From Desulfonema magnum (GTDB lineage: Bacteria; Desulfobacterota; Desulfobacteria; Desulfobacterales; 4be13): 64,000 nt of DNA. The position numbers and the translations under genes were made by a program. The notes beneath the pieces were generated by a model. It ran no database searches and was not told where the DNA came from. It saw only the letters and a list, made by a program, of their open reading frames with translations. Every line of letters begins with the position of its first letter. Position 1 is the stretch's first letter. Of the stretch, positions 25,225-34,526 are shown in pieces. Where the stretch lies: the NCBI RefSeq assembly GCF_017377395.1, contig NZ_CP061800.1:992001-1056000 (forward strand), in the 5' to 3' direction.

Positions 25225-25437
25225 TGATAACAATTAGATAATTAAGGATAAAAAACGAGGATGGGCTGAACTTTGTCACCATGACATACATCAGGCCAGT
25301 GTCAGTCGTGCCCCCCGCTCCGAACCATCACGAATTTTTGGGGGGCGTGGAGAAACCCGGCTTTTTTTCTCCGGATGAGGCGTTTCTCCCGCTGGAAAAA
25401 CCCGGGTTTCTTTCTTTGCCGCTCCACAGGTGTCAAA

Positions 25438-25983
25438 TTGTTTATAGGACATATACCAGCCGGATATATAACCACAAAAGCTGTGTTTCAGATTCTGCCC
25501 CGTGGTTACACTGAAAAAATCCATTTAAAATATGCCTTATTTTGGGGAATGCTCGGCAGCATATTTCCTGATTTGGATATGTTCTATTTTTACTTTATTG
25601 ATAACAGCCGGCATCTCCATCACGGATATTGGACTCATCTCCCCTTTTACTACCTATGTATATTCTTTCTCCTTTTCTCGATTTCATTTGCATTCAGGAA
25701 ACATTCTCTAAAAATTTATCTAACTGTGTTCTCAATGAATATTTTTATTCATCTGTTTTTGGATACCATAGCGGGCAAAATCAGATGGCTTTATCCCTTT
25801 TCCTCACATGATTTTGTCTTTTTCAATGTTCCCGCACGTCATCACTGGTGGGTATGGAACTTTGTTTTTCACTGGACTTTCCTTTTTGAAATCATTTTAA
25901 CTGCAATTGCTCTTTTTTTAATAATCAGAGATATTCGGAGATCAAACAAAACAGTTATTATGACCCGGGCGGATATTTGCTGA
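25438..25983 (+). CDS. YdjM-like inner-membrane protein (putative metal-dependent hydrolase)
   Basis: 181 residues from a TTG at 25438 with AGGTG 6 bp before it; this gives the family N-terminus MFIGHIPAGY. Conserved features: LGSIFPDLDMFYF, HHGYWTHLP and NIFIHLFLDTIAGKIRWLYPF, with four or five membrane helices. It belongs to the LexA-regulated YdjM-type family (PF04307), whose biochemical activity is not established; His/Asp clusters suggest metal binding. In-frame residues upstream of 25438 come from repeat-like DNA. Confidence 0.75.
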   Translation: MFIGHIPAGYITTKAVFQILPRGYTEKIHLKYALFWGMLGSIFPDLDMFYFYFIDNSRHLHHGYWTHLPFYYLCIFFLLFSISFAFRKHSLKIYLTVFSMNIFIHLFLDTIAGKIRWLYPFSSHDFVFFNVPARHHWWVWNFVFHWTFLFEIILTAIALFLIIRDIRRSNKTVIMTRADIC

Positions 25984-26092
25984 AACGATTGACATATGAC
26001 TCGATGTGCGGCCTGCAAATGCCACAAAGGCACGAAGGCACGAAGGCTCACGAAGGTTCTCCGTGTCTTTTTTACTGAACACATATTTATTT

Positions 26093-26797
26093 ATGAAGAA
26101 CTCTGTTATATTTATAATGATGATAGCAAGTTTTCTTTTCATGCCTTCAATGCTCCGCGCTGAAAAAGTCCGGGAAAGCACATGCTACGGCACGACAAAA
26201 AAGGGCAGATTGGAGAACGGTGTCAGATTACCTCGAAGCGGAACAAATTTTGTGCCGTATTCATCTTTCGGTGTCATGGCCGGAAGAACGTATGTTCATA
26301 GCAAAGTTTTTGAAGTCATCGTAAAAACGTATGCCATTCTGAATAAAACACATCCTGATAAGATTTTTATGTACGGAGAGACAGGTTTCAAAAACGGAGG
26401 TAAATTCAAACCGCATAAAACTCACCAAAATGGTCTTTCCGCGGACTTTATGGTTTCAGTTCTGGACAAAGCAGGAAAATCAGTGCCTCTGCCGACAAGT
26501 ATTTTTAACAAATTCGGCTATTCTCTGGAATTCGATAAAAAGGGCGGATACAAAGATTACACAATTGATTTTGAAGCCATGGCCGCCCATCTGATGATAC
26601 TTCATAAAGAATGCCAAAAAGCCGGTATCGGAATTTGGCGTGTCATTTTTGATCCCGAACTTCAGCCTTATTTATTTAAAGTGAGACATGGAAGTTATCT
26701 GATAAAAAAACTGAGATTCTCTGAAAAACCTTCATGGGTTCGGCATGATGAGCATTATCATGTTGACTTCAAAGTAAAATGTAAAAAGAAATTTTGA
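26093..26797 (+). CDS. Penicillin-insensitive murein endopeptidase (MepA-like)
   Basis: 234 residues from ATG 26093, giving a signal peptide (MKNSVIFIMMIASFLFMPSM, cleavage near LRA-EK). MepA-type zinc peptidases cut peptide cross-links in peptidoglycan. Metal-site motifs are present: KPHKTHQNGLSADFMV and the C-terminal VRHDEHYHVDF. GVRLPRSGTNFVPYS is also typical. Residues encoded upstream of the ATG are translation of a CGAAGGCACGAAGG repeat (26019-26070) and were dropped. It is followed after 40 bp by the giant exported protein, probably in the same transcript, so the two may act together on the cell envelope. Confidence 0.85.
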   Translation: MKNSVIFIMMIASFLFMPSMLRAEKVRESTCYGTTKKGRLENGVRLPRSGTNFVPYSSFGVMAGRTYVHSKVFEVIVKTYAILNKTHPDKIFMYGETGFKNGGKFKPHKTHQNGLSADFMVSVLDKAGKSVPLPTSIFNKFGYSLEFDKKGGYKDYTIDFEAMAAHLMILHKECQKAGIGIWRVIFDPELQPYLFKVRHGSYLIKKLRFSEKPSWVRHDEHYHVDFKVKCKKKF

Positions 26798-26837
26798 AAA
26801 CCTGAGACGCTTCAACAATTCAAAAGGAGGAAGACGC

Positions 26838-29800
26838 ATGAAACTCATTTTTATCATTGCAGTTTTGGCTATGGCAGTATTTCTTGTCTCCTGGGCAAAT
26901 GCCCGTGAAATCGGATTTATTGAAGATTTCAGCTTGTCCCGGGACAGGTCCGAAGTTCTGAAACAACTGATTCCGGGAACCAATGACTATTATTACTACC
27001 ATTGTCTTCACGCCCAGCACACGGGCGACTTTGAGCAGGTTCACAAAATGCTCGGACTTTGGATCAAACGTCAGGACTATACTCCGCAAGTCAAGGAAAT
27101 CCTGAACCGGCAGGCATTGCTCGAATATCAGCGTAATCCTGAAAAATCCCTGGAACATATCAGAAAAGAGCTGAATCTCCGCTTTGACCATCGCAAAGAG
27201 ATCGCCGCTCAGAAGACAAACTATCCCTCTGAGCTTGACCAGAAACACATCAGCATCTCCGCACTTACCGAAAAAGCCTTTTCCCGCTATAAAAATCTCC
27301 AGGGCATTGAGGACGCGGGGCTTGATATTCTCCGGCATGAAAAGCTCAGTCCGGAGCGGCGCAGAGACATGCTTCAAAGATTGCAACGCCCGGATATTCC
27401 CAATCTGCCGAAACTCGTGGTGGATGATCTCAGATACAAGCACAGCAGCGGTTTTGGTTCCTTTCCAATTCACCGCCAACTGCTGAAATCGCAGTTGGAT
27501 GAATGCCTCCGACTTATGCCGGAGCTGACGGATAATTCCGAATTTATCACCACGTATCTTTCAAAGCTGGGTCCCAGCGATGATGCGGACATCCGCTATG
27601 ATCCTGCGGAAAAAAAACAATGGCTTGACAGGCTGTGGACCTTTGTAAAAAAGCTGGCTCCCGCGCACAATTCCCTGAAAGCGCACATTCTCTGTCAGAT
27701 TCTGGAGATGAACCGCAAACAGGGAAATTATGATCACGATCTTTTCATGGAATATATCCGGCTCCCCCGGAATGTTCATTACGTCAACCCCGATTATGTC
27801 AGACACCAAAAACACCGTCATGTAAAAGCGGATCTGAATGCGGACTTTTCCAGCATTACCCAAACGCCTCCTGTCGGGACAGATGAGGCACTGATCCGAG
27901 ACTATCTTTCTCACTATTTTCTAACCGCAAAAAATTACAAGGCTTATATCAAATTCATCAAAGATACCTGGCTCAAAGAAATTTTTGCGGAGACAAAGAT
28001 CATCAACGGCCTCGGTGACATGGAGCAATGGTATTCTATGATGGATCCGGCTCAGTACCAGGCCCTCAAAGCGCGGGTTGATCTTGATTTTTTGCCTGTC
28101 AACAAGCCTTTTTTTGCCACAGATGAGCCGGTCACACTTGATCTTTACGTCAAAAACGTAAAAACGCTGCTTGTCAAAATCTTTGAACTGAACACCTTTA
28201 ATTATTACCAGACCCATTTGCAGGAAGTGGATACCGCCATTAATCTGGACGGCCTGACGGCCACCCGGGAAGAAGTTATAACCTATGAGGAACCGCCGCT
28301 GCGACGTATTCGCAGAAGTTTTGAATTTCCTCAGATGAACACTCCGGGCGTTTTTGTGGTGGAATTTATCGGAAACGGCAAAAGCAGCCGGGCCGTGATT
28401 CGCAAAGGGAAATTCTATGTTACCGATAAGATCGGCCCGGCAGGGCATGAGCTTACTGTGCGGGATGAGATGAATCAGAAGCGAAAGCAAGCGTCTGTCT
28501 GGCTGGCCGGACGGGATTTCACGCCGGACGAGGAGGGCGTTATCATTATCCCCTTCAGCAATAACCCGGGACTTGAGACCATCATTGTGAAAGACAAAGA
28601 CTTTTGCTCACTGGCTTCGTTTGATCATATGTCGGAGAATTACAGGATGCAAGCCGGATTTTATGCGGATCGGGAATCACTTCTCAGAGGCTTCGGCTCC
28701 AAAGTTGTTGTGCGCCCTGTCCTGACACTGAACGGACATCCGGTCAGTCTTTCTCTTTTGGAAAATGTCCGCCTTGTTATTGACTCTGTTGACCGGGACG
28801 GTGTGTCGTCGGTCAAAGAGGTTTCTGATTTTGAGATTTTCGAGGATAAGGAATCTGTGTTTGAATTTCAGGTTCCTGATCATCTGACAAAAATTGGCTT
28901 CACACTCAAAGCTCAGGTTCAGAACATGAGCCGGAACAAAAAAGAAGATGTGTCCGATCATGCGGAATTCTCTCTCAACAGCATTGACAGCACCATGGGC
29001 TTGGAAGATATTTTTCTGAGTCATGCGGATGATGCCTATATAATCGAACTCCTGGGCAAAAACGGAGAACTCAAACCCAATTGTCCCATCAGAGTGGAAC
29101 TCAAACATCGTTATTTCCGAGAAACGATTCATGTTCCCATGCAAACGGATGACCAGGGACGTATTCACCTTGGAAAACTTGAGGGAATTGAACGGATTCA
29201 GGCCAGGGGGTCGGGAAACATCTCGCATAAATGGCGGCTTGCCAAAGATTTGTATCAATATCCGAACACGATTCACGAACAGGCCGGAGAAACCATTAGG
29301 ATTCCTTATGTCGCATCTGTCAGGAAGACCCCGCGCCTCAGTTATACGCTGTTCGAGAAACGCGGGCAAACTTATGTTGCGGATTACACTGGCAATGTTC
29401 AGATATGTGACGGTTTCCTGGAGATCAGGGGAATTCCTGCGGGAAATTATGATCTTTTCATCAAAGAGAGCAATAGAAAAATTAACCTGCGTCTGACCGA
29501 GGGAAAAACTGAGGAGGGATTCGTTATTTCCAAAAACCGTGTCCTGGAAATCAAAAACGAAAACCTGCTTCAGATCAGCAGTGTCAAAACGGATAAAGCA
29601 TCTGTACGAATTCAACTCTCCAATGCGTCATCGTTTGCCCGTGTGCATGTGTTGGCAACCTGTTTCATGCCGTCGTTTGATATGTTTTCCAATCTTGTTT
29701 ATACCGGCCTTCCGGAGCCGTATCAGATACGACCGGGCCGGGCTGAGTCCCAGTATGTCGCGGGCCGAAATATCGGAGATGAATATCGTTACATCCTGGA

Positions 29801-32800
29801 ACGGAAATATGCGGAGAAATTCCCCGGAAATATGCTGAACCGGCCTGAATTGCTCCTGAATCCGTGGAACATTCGCAAAACCGAAACTGCCAGGGACGAG
29901 GCCGCAGCCGGAGAACCACCTGCCAGTGAATCATTGGATATTGATGAGTGGGGAAAGCCTCGTATGCGCCCCCGATGCGCTCTGCCTCGGCCTATGGAGT
30001 GTTTTTCCAATCTCGACTTTCTAAATGAAGCATCTGTGTTGCTGCTCAATCTCAGACCAGATGAAAACGGTCTTGTGACTATTGAGAGAAACCAGCTCGG
30101 AGCGCACCGGCAGCTCCACTGTATTGCCATTGATCCACTCAGTACTGTTTATCGGGAGATAACGCTGCCAGACACGGAAATCCAAACAAGAGACCTGCGT
30201 CTGGTTCAGAGCCTTGAGGCTGAAAAACATTTCACGGAGCAGAAGCAAATTTCTCTGCTTCATCCCGGAGAAACCTTCCGGCTGACAGATATGACGACTT
30301 CTGATTTTGAAGTGTATGACTCGCTGGACAAAGTTTATCAGCTTTTGGTAACGCTCAGTGAAAATGCCACGTTGCAAGAATTCAATTTTATCCTCCGATG
30401 GCCTGAAATGGATGAGGCTGAGAAACAGGAGAAATATTCAAAATACGCGTGCCACGAACTCAGTTTCTTCATTTATCACAAAGATCAGAAATTTTTTGAG
30501 CAGGTGATTCTGCCTTATCTCCGAAACAAAAAAGACAAAACATTTCTTGATCACTGGCTTCTCGGTGAAGATCTGACGGCTTATCTCGAACCGTGGGCAT
30601 ATTCCCAGCTCAATATCGTGGAAAAGATTCTCCTTGCCAGACGAGGCCCCGGAGGCAAAGATCGGACAGCCCGCTCTGTTAAAGATTTGTATGACATGAT
30701 TCCGCCGGATATTGACGAGTACAACCGCCTCTTTGACACGGCATTGAAAGGAAGCGCATTTGAAGAAGATTCCTTTGGATTTGCAGGGGCAAAGGAAGAG
30801 GCTTTGGAAATGAAACGTCTGTGGGAAGCGCCTGCGCCTGTGGTTGCCGCTCAAGCTGCCACGCCAGAGCTTGAAGATATTTTTGAAATGGAGTCGGATA
30901 ATGATTCTATATCAGATGAAGTAGAATCCATGTATGCTATGCCCATGAAGAAAAGTATGCGTCGCAGCGTGAGAGATAAGAAAAAAAAGGCAATAATAGT
31001 AGCGGGAGCCGCTAATGATCGTTATTTCACTCCCCGTGATAAGGCTCGGAAAAAGGCTCGCCAGTTTTTCCGCCAACTGGACAAAACAGAAGAATGGGTT
31101 GAAAATAATTACTACAAACTGCCCATTGAATCGCAGAATGCTGATCTCATTACGGTGAATGCGTTCTGGAACGACTATGCCCAAAGCGATATACAAGAAC
31201 CTTTCCTCTCAAAAAATATTGCTTATGCATCCCGGAATTTTGCGGAAATGATGCTGGCATTGTCCGTGCTTGATATTCCCTTCAAAGCAGAGAAGCATGA
31301 AACAACGACGAAGGGAGTTATGTTCTCACTCAAAGCGAACAGTCATAGCATTGTATTTCACAAAGAAATCCGTGAAGGTCAGCCTTCGGAAGAAAAGATT
31401 CCCCTTCTTGTGAGTCAGCATTTTTTCCGGGCAGATGACCGGTATTATTATGAGGATAACGAGCGTTTTGATAAGTTTGTCGAGGAAGAGTTCCTGGTTC
31501 ACACCGGGTACGGATGTCAGATGGTGTTGAGTAATCCCACATCATCCCGGGGAAAGCTGCGAAGCCTTTTGCAGATTCCCCGGGGAGCCATACCGCTGAA
31601 TAACGGCTTTTACACCAAAGGCATTCCCATGACCCTTGAGCCTTATACCACGCGGACATTTGAGTATTATTTCTATTTTCCTGAAACTGGCAAAATTAAG
31701 CACTATCCCGCGCAGATCGCCAGAAATGAGGAATTTGTCACCAGTGCGCCGGCCTCGGAGTTCAATGTGGTGGCTGAACTCAGCCGGACAGACACAGACT
31801 CATGGGAGTATGTTTCTCAGCATGGCACTGAAAAAGAGGTTTTGGCATTTCTCAATGCCCATAATCTCAATCGCCTTGATTTGAATAAGATCGCTTTTCG
31901 CATGAAAGAGAAGGCATTCTTTAAAAAGATTACTGATCTGCTCCGAGAAAGGCACACATATCAGCACACGCTGTGGTCCTACAGCATTTACCACAATGAA
32001 AACACGCTGATTGCCGAATATCTCAGACATTCCCCTTACGCTGAGAAATGCGGAGACTATATTGAAACGCCGATTCTGTCTGTCAATCCGGTTGAGCGGA
32101 AAATTTATCAGCATATGGAGTACAGGCCCCTGGTGAACGCGCGTGCGCATCAGCTTGGCAAGCGGCCGAAGATTCTCAATGATCGGTTCTATGACCAATA
32201 TCATCGCCTTATGCAATACCTGAGCTATCGCTCCTCACTTAACGATGATGATCTGCTGGCAGTTACCTATTATCTGTTGCTTCAGGATCGGGTGAGTGAG
32301 GCCATTCGTTTTTTTGAACGCATCACGCCTGACAAAATTCAGTCTCGTATGCAGTACGACTATGTTCAGGCGTACCTTGATTTTTACACCGGAGATATTG
32401 AGCGGGCCGGACGTATCGCATCAGAATATCTGGAATATCCTGTGGCAAGATGGCAGAATATGTTTCAAGACGTTGCAAATCAGCTTGATGAACTGGAAGG
32501 CAAAGCCCCTGAAGTCGCGGATAAGGAGAGCCGTGATCAGATACAAACCCGGCTGGCTGCCACGGAGACGAGCTTTGATATCAAAGCAGAATCAAGGTGT
32601 GTGACAATTGATTATCAGAACCTGAGTTCGTGCCGGGTGAATTATTATCCCATGGACATTGAACTGCTCTTTTCCCGGAATCCATTTGTTCAGCAGGAGA
32701 CAGGACATTTTTCCTTTATTCGGCCCAATGATACTGAGGAAATCGAACTTCCCTCAGATCAGACAAGCCTGATGTTTGAACTTCCTGAGAAATTCCACAA

Positions 32801-33140
32801 CAGCAATCTCATGATCGAGATCGTTGCCCAAGGCATGAAAAAATCACAGGTTTATTACGCAAATTCTCTTGACATACAGCTCATTGAAAAATACGGGTAT
32901 TTGAAAGTCGCACATCAGGAGACGCATAAGCCGCTGGCGAAAACATACGTCAAGGTCTATGCACAAATGAGGGGCGGTGATATCCGATTTTACAAGGACG
33001 GTTACACCGATCTTCGAGGCCGGTTTGATTATGTTTCCCTGAATACCAATGAACTCGACAATACGGAGAAATTTGCCATTCTGATTCTGAGTGAGGAATA
33101 CGGCGCAGTGATTCGGGAGGTGTCTCCGCCAAAACGCTAA
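26838..33140 (+). CDS. 2100-residue exported protein of unknown function
   Basis: ATG after AAAGGAGG; clear signal peptide (residues 1-22, cleavage at ANA-RE). The first ~400 residues are helical. From about 420 onward beta-rich segments follow, for example YVKNVKTLLVKIFELNTFNYY and GVFVVEFIGNGKSSRAVIRKG, which recall the macroglobulin-like (MG) sandwich domains of alpha-2-macroglobulins. No CxEQ thioester motif is present. Residues about 1330-1400 form a low-complexity linker of acidic then basic runs. The later part (FFRQLDKTEEWVENNYY, LVSQHFFRADDRYYYEDNE, QIPRGAIPLNNGFYTKG, LVNARAHQLGKRPKILNDRFY) looks strongly conserved and includes helical repeats near 1830-1900. The C-terminus has a carboxypeptidase-regulatory-like YTDLRGRFDYVSLNT. 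Function unknown; coupling to a murein endopeptidase suggests a periplasmic or surface role. Confidence 0.85.
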   Translation: MKLIFIIAVLAMAVFLVSWANAREIGFIEDFSLSRDRSEVLKQLIPGTNDYYYYHCLHAQHTGDFEQVHKMLGLWIKRQDYTPQVKEILNRQALLEYQRNPEKSLEHIRKELNLRFDHRKEIAAQKTNYPSELDQKHISISALTEKAFSRYKNLQGIEDAGLDILRHEKLSPERRRDMLQRLQRPDIPNLPKLVVDDLRYKHSSGFGSFPIHRQLLKSQLDECLRLMPELTDNSEFITTYLSKLGPSDDADIRYDPAEKKQWLDRLWTFVKKLAPAHNSLKAHILCQILEMNRKQGNYDHDLFMEYIRLPRNVHYVNPDYVRHQKHRHVKADLNADFSSITQTPPVGTDEALIRDYLSHYFLTAKNYKAYIKFIKDTWLKEIFAETKIINGLGDMEQWYSMMDPAQYQALKARVDLDFLPVNKPFFATDEPVTLDLYVKNVKTLLVKIFELNTFNYYQTHLQEVDTAINLDGLTATREEVITYEEPPLRRIRRSFEFPQMNTPGVFVVEFIGNGKSSRAVIRKGKFYVTDKIGPAGHELTVRDEMNQKRKQASVWLAGRDFTPDEEGVIIIPFSNNPGLETIIVKDKDFCSLASFDHMSENYRMQAGFYADRESLLRGFGSKVVVRPVLTLNGHPVSLSLLENVRLVIDSVDRDGVSSVKEVSDFEIFEDKESVFEFQVPDHLTKIGFTLKAQVQNMSRNKKEDVSDHAEFSLNSIDSTMGLEDIFLSHADDAYIIELLGKNGELKPNCPIRVELKHRYFRETIHVPMQTDDQGRIHLGKLEGIERIQARGSGNISHKWRLAKDLYQYPNTIHEQAGETIRIPYVASVRKTPRLSYTLFEKRGQTYVADYTGNVQICDGFLEIRGIPAGNYDLFIKESNRKINLRLTEGKTEEGFVISKNRVLEIKNENLLQISSVKTDKASVRIQLSNASSFARVHVLATCFMPSFDMFSNLVYTGLPEPYQIRPGRAESQYVAGRNIGDEYRYILERKYAEKFPGNMLNRPELLLNPWNIRKTETARDEAAAGEPPASESLDIDEWGKPRMRPRCALPRPMECFSNLDFLNEASVLLLNLRPDENGLVTIERNQLGAHRQLHCIAIDPLSTVYREITLPDTEIQTRDLRLVQSLEAEKHFTEQKQISLLHPGETFRLTDMTTSDFEVYDSLDKVYQLLVTLSENATLQEFNFILRWPEMDEAEKQEKYSKYACHELSFFIYHKDQKFFEQVILPYLRNKKDKTFLDHWLLGEDLTAYLEPWAYSQLNIVEKILLARRGPGGKDRTARSVKDLYDMIPPDIDEYNRLFDTALKGSAFEEDSFGFAGAKEEALEMKRLWEAPAPVVAAQAATPELEDIFEMESDNDSISDEVESMYAMPMKKSMRRSVRDKKKKAIIVAGAANDRYFTPRDKARKKARQFFRQLDKTEEWVENNYYKLPIESQNADLITVNAFWNDYAQSDIQEPFLSKNIAYASRNFAEMMLALSVLDIPFKAEKHETTTKGVMFSLKANSHSIVFHKEIREGQPSEEKIPLLVSQHFFRADDRYYYEDNERFDKFVEEEFLVHTGYGCQMVLSNPTSSRGKLRSLLQIPRGAIPLNNGFYTKGIPMTLEPYTTRTFEYYFYFPETGKIKHYPAQIARNEEFVTSAPASEFNVVAELSRTDTDSWEYVSQHGTEKEVLAFLNAHNLNRLDLNKIAFRMKEKAFFKKITDLLRERHTYQHTLWSYSIYHNENTLIAEYLRHSPYAEKCGDYIETPILSVNPVERKIYQHMEYRPLVNARAHQLGKRPKILNDRFYDQYHRLMQYLSYRSSLNDDDLLAVTYYLLLQDRVSEAIRFFERITPDKIQSRMQYDYVQAYLDFYTGDIERAGRIASEYLEYPVARWQNMFQDVANQLDELEGKAPEVADKESRDQIQTRLAATETSFDIKAESRCVTIDYQNLSSCRVNYYPMDIELLFSRNPFVQQETGHFSFIRPNDTEEIELPSDQTSLMFELPEKFHNSNLMIEIVAQGMKKSQVYYANSLDIQLIEKYGYLKVAHQETHKPLAKTYVKVYAQMRGGDIRFYKDGYTDLRGRFDYVSLNTNELDNTEKFAILILSEEYGAVIREVSPPKR

Positions 33141-33568
33141 AATCAGAATCTGTTGAAATTCCGAAGGCATCTCTCAGTTCGTAGTTCCTCGCTCAGGCGG
33201 TCATCGCATATAAGTCTTTTGATTTGAACAATATACCTGATTTATCTCACAGGGAGGGCTTATTTATAATCTGGAGGAATAATTCCAGTCCCGGAGGAAC
33301 GACCGAAAATAGCCCGACAGTTTATTGCCGGGACGGATATCCCGGGCTTTCCAGGTCCCGCAGGGACAGCCGAAAAGCCCGGCATCCCTTCCGGATAAAA
33401 ATCATTTCCCGAAGTTGTGAATGCGCCCGTCACAGGGTATTTTATTTTTGGAAAAATCCCTTTCTAATTTTTCATTTCGACAGCTTGTGGGCATCATGTG
33501 ATTGTCTCATTTTTAGTGGCCGCCTCAGTCTGTGACAAATTGCATTATTAAAAAAAGGAAAAGGAATA
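33141..33568. other. 428-bp intergenic region with GC-rich inverted repeats
   Basis: No gene seen. Around 33310-33395 there are interleaved complementary blocks (TTGCCGGGACGG, ATCCCGGGCTTTCC, GGTCCCGCAGGGAC, AAAGCCCGGCATCCC) that could fold into a branched structure. They have no obvious copy elsewhere in the window. Confidence 0.4.
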
Positions 33569-34303
33569 ATGAAAAAATTAATTCTTATATCAGTTGCAAC
33601 GTTTATGATCGTTCTGCCAACTGGTGCTTTAGCTGAGAAGCTTGTTATTGCCATTGCCGAATGGCCGCCATATATAATGGCAGGAAAAGAGCAGCCTTCA
33701 GGGACAGATGTGGATATTGCCCGCGAGATATGCCGACGCCTCGGAATTGAGCCGTAATTTAAGATGTTGCCTTGTAAGAGAGCCTTGAAATATATGGAAA
33801 AAGGAAATGTAGAGTTGTTGCTGACTCCCAGACGCACGCCGGAACGTGAAAAGTTCATGTATTATCCTTCTGAACCTATTCACATTGAAAAAACCGTTCT
33901 CATCGTCCCAAAAGGGAGCAGCATAAAAATAACCAAGCTGGATGATCTGAAATACAAGAAAGTCGGAGTTGTCGGGGGATACAGTTATGATCCGGAGTTC
34001 GATAACCATCCGGATATAAAAAAAATTGTGTGCGATGACGATAAGGCATTAGTAAAAATATTTGCTTATAAGCGAGTGTCCGTAACCGCAGGGGTGGACG
34101 AGGGGGCGATGAGATACCTTTTCAAACAGGCAGGCATTGAAATCGAAGTGGCTTATGTTTTCAGCGGCATACCGAGCTATATCGCGTTTTCAAAAAAAGC
34201 TGCCGGAGGAAGGGGAAAAATTTTTGCTGAAAAATTTGGCGAGGCTTTGCGCATTTTAAAAGAGGAGGGGGGTGTTAAAAAAATTGAAAGCAAGTATTTT
34301 TAG
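33569..34303 (+). pseudogene. Periplasmic solute-binding protein (SBP_bac_3-like) with one in-frame stop
   Basis: ATG after AAAGGAAAAGG opens a frame with a signal peptide (MKKLILISVATFMIVLPTG, cleavage ALA-EK) and the family start VIAIAEWPPYI and GTDVDIAREICRRLGIEP. A TAA at 33755-33757 then interrupts it, and the same frame continues FKMLPCKRALKYMEKGNVE, RRTPEREKFMYYP, LDDLKYKKVGVVGGYSYDP and ends EEGGVKKIESKYF at 34303. Read through, it is a complete 244-residue binding protein of the polar amino-acid type. A single nonsense change is the simplest explanation; a sequencing error is possible. No ABC permease lies nearby. Confidence 0.85.
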
Positions 34304-34415
34304 AATCCCGAGTTCTGGTACAGTTTCCACGATATAGCTTGATAACGATTTGGAATTTATATGATAAGTATTTGTTTTTTCAGAAAAATACTACATTTTG
34401 AGTGATTTTTAAGAG

Positions 34416-34488
34416 TGCCCCCGGCAAGGATCGAACTTGCGGCACATGGATTAGGAATCCATTGCTCTATCCACTGAGCTACGGGGGC
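34416..34488 (-). tRNA. tRNA-Arg (CCT anticodon)
   Basis: Minus-strand cloverleaf: acceptor GCCCCCG pairs with CGGGGGC, D-arm AGCTCAGTGGATAGAGC, anticodon stem ATGGA/TCCAT with loop TTCCTAA, T-arm GCAAGTTCGATCCTTGC. Reads AGG codons. The 3' CCA is not encoded. Confidence 0.97.
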
Positions 34489-34526
34489 AAAATCAATTTA
34501 TTTAATGTGTAACATAAAGATAAAAT

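Noticed and set aside
26006..26092. Longer MepA start at 26006
   Set aside because: The residues come from a CGAAGGCACGAAGG repeat and would hide the signal peptide that begins at 26093.
33755..33757. Programmed readthrough or recoding of the stop in the binding-protein gene
   Set aside because: The codon is TAA, which is not recoded to selenocysteine (TGA) or pyrrolysine (TAG).
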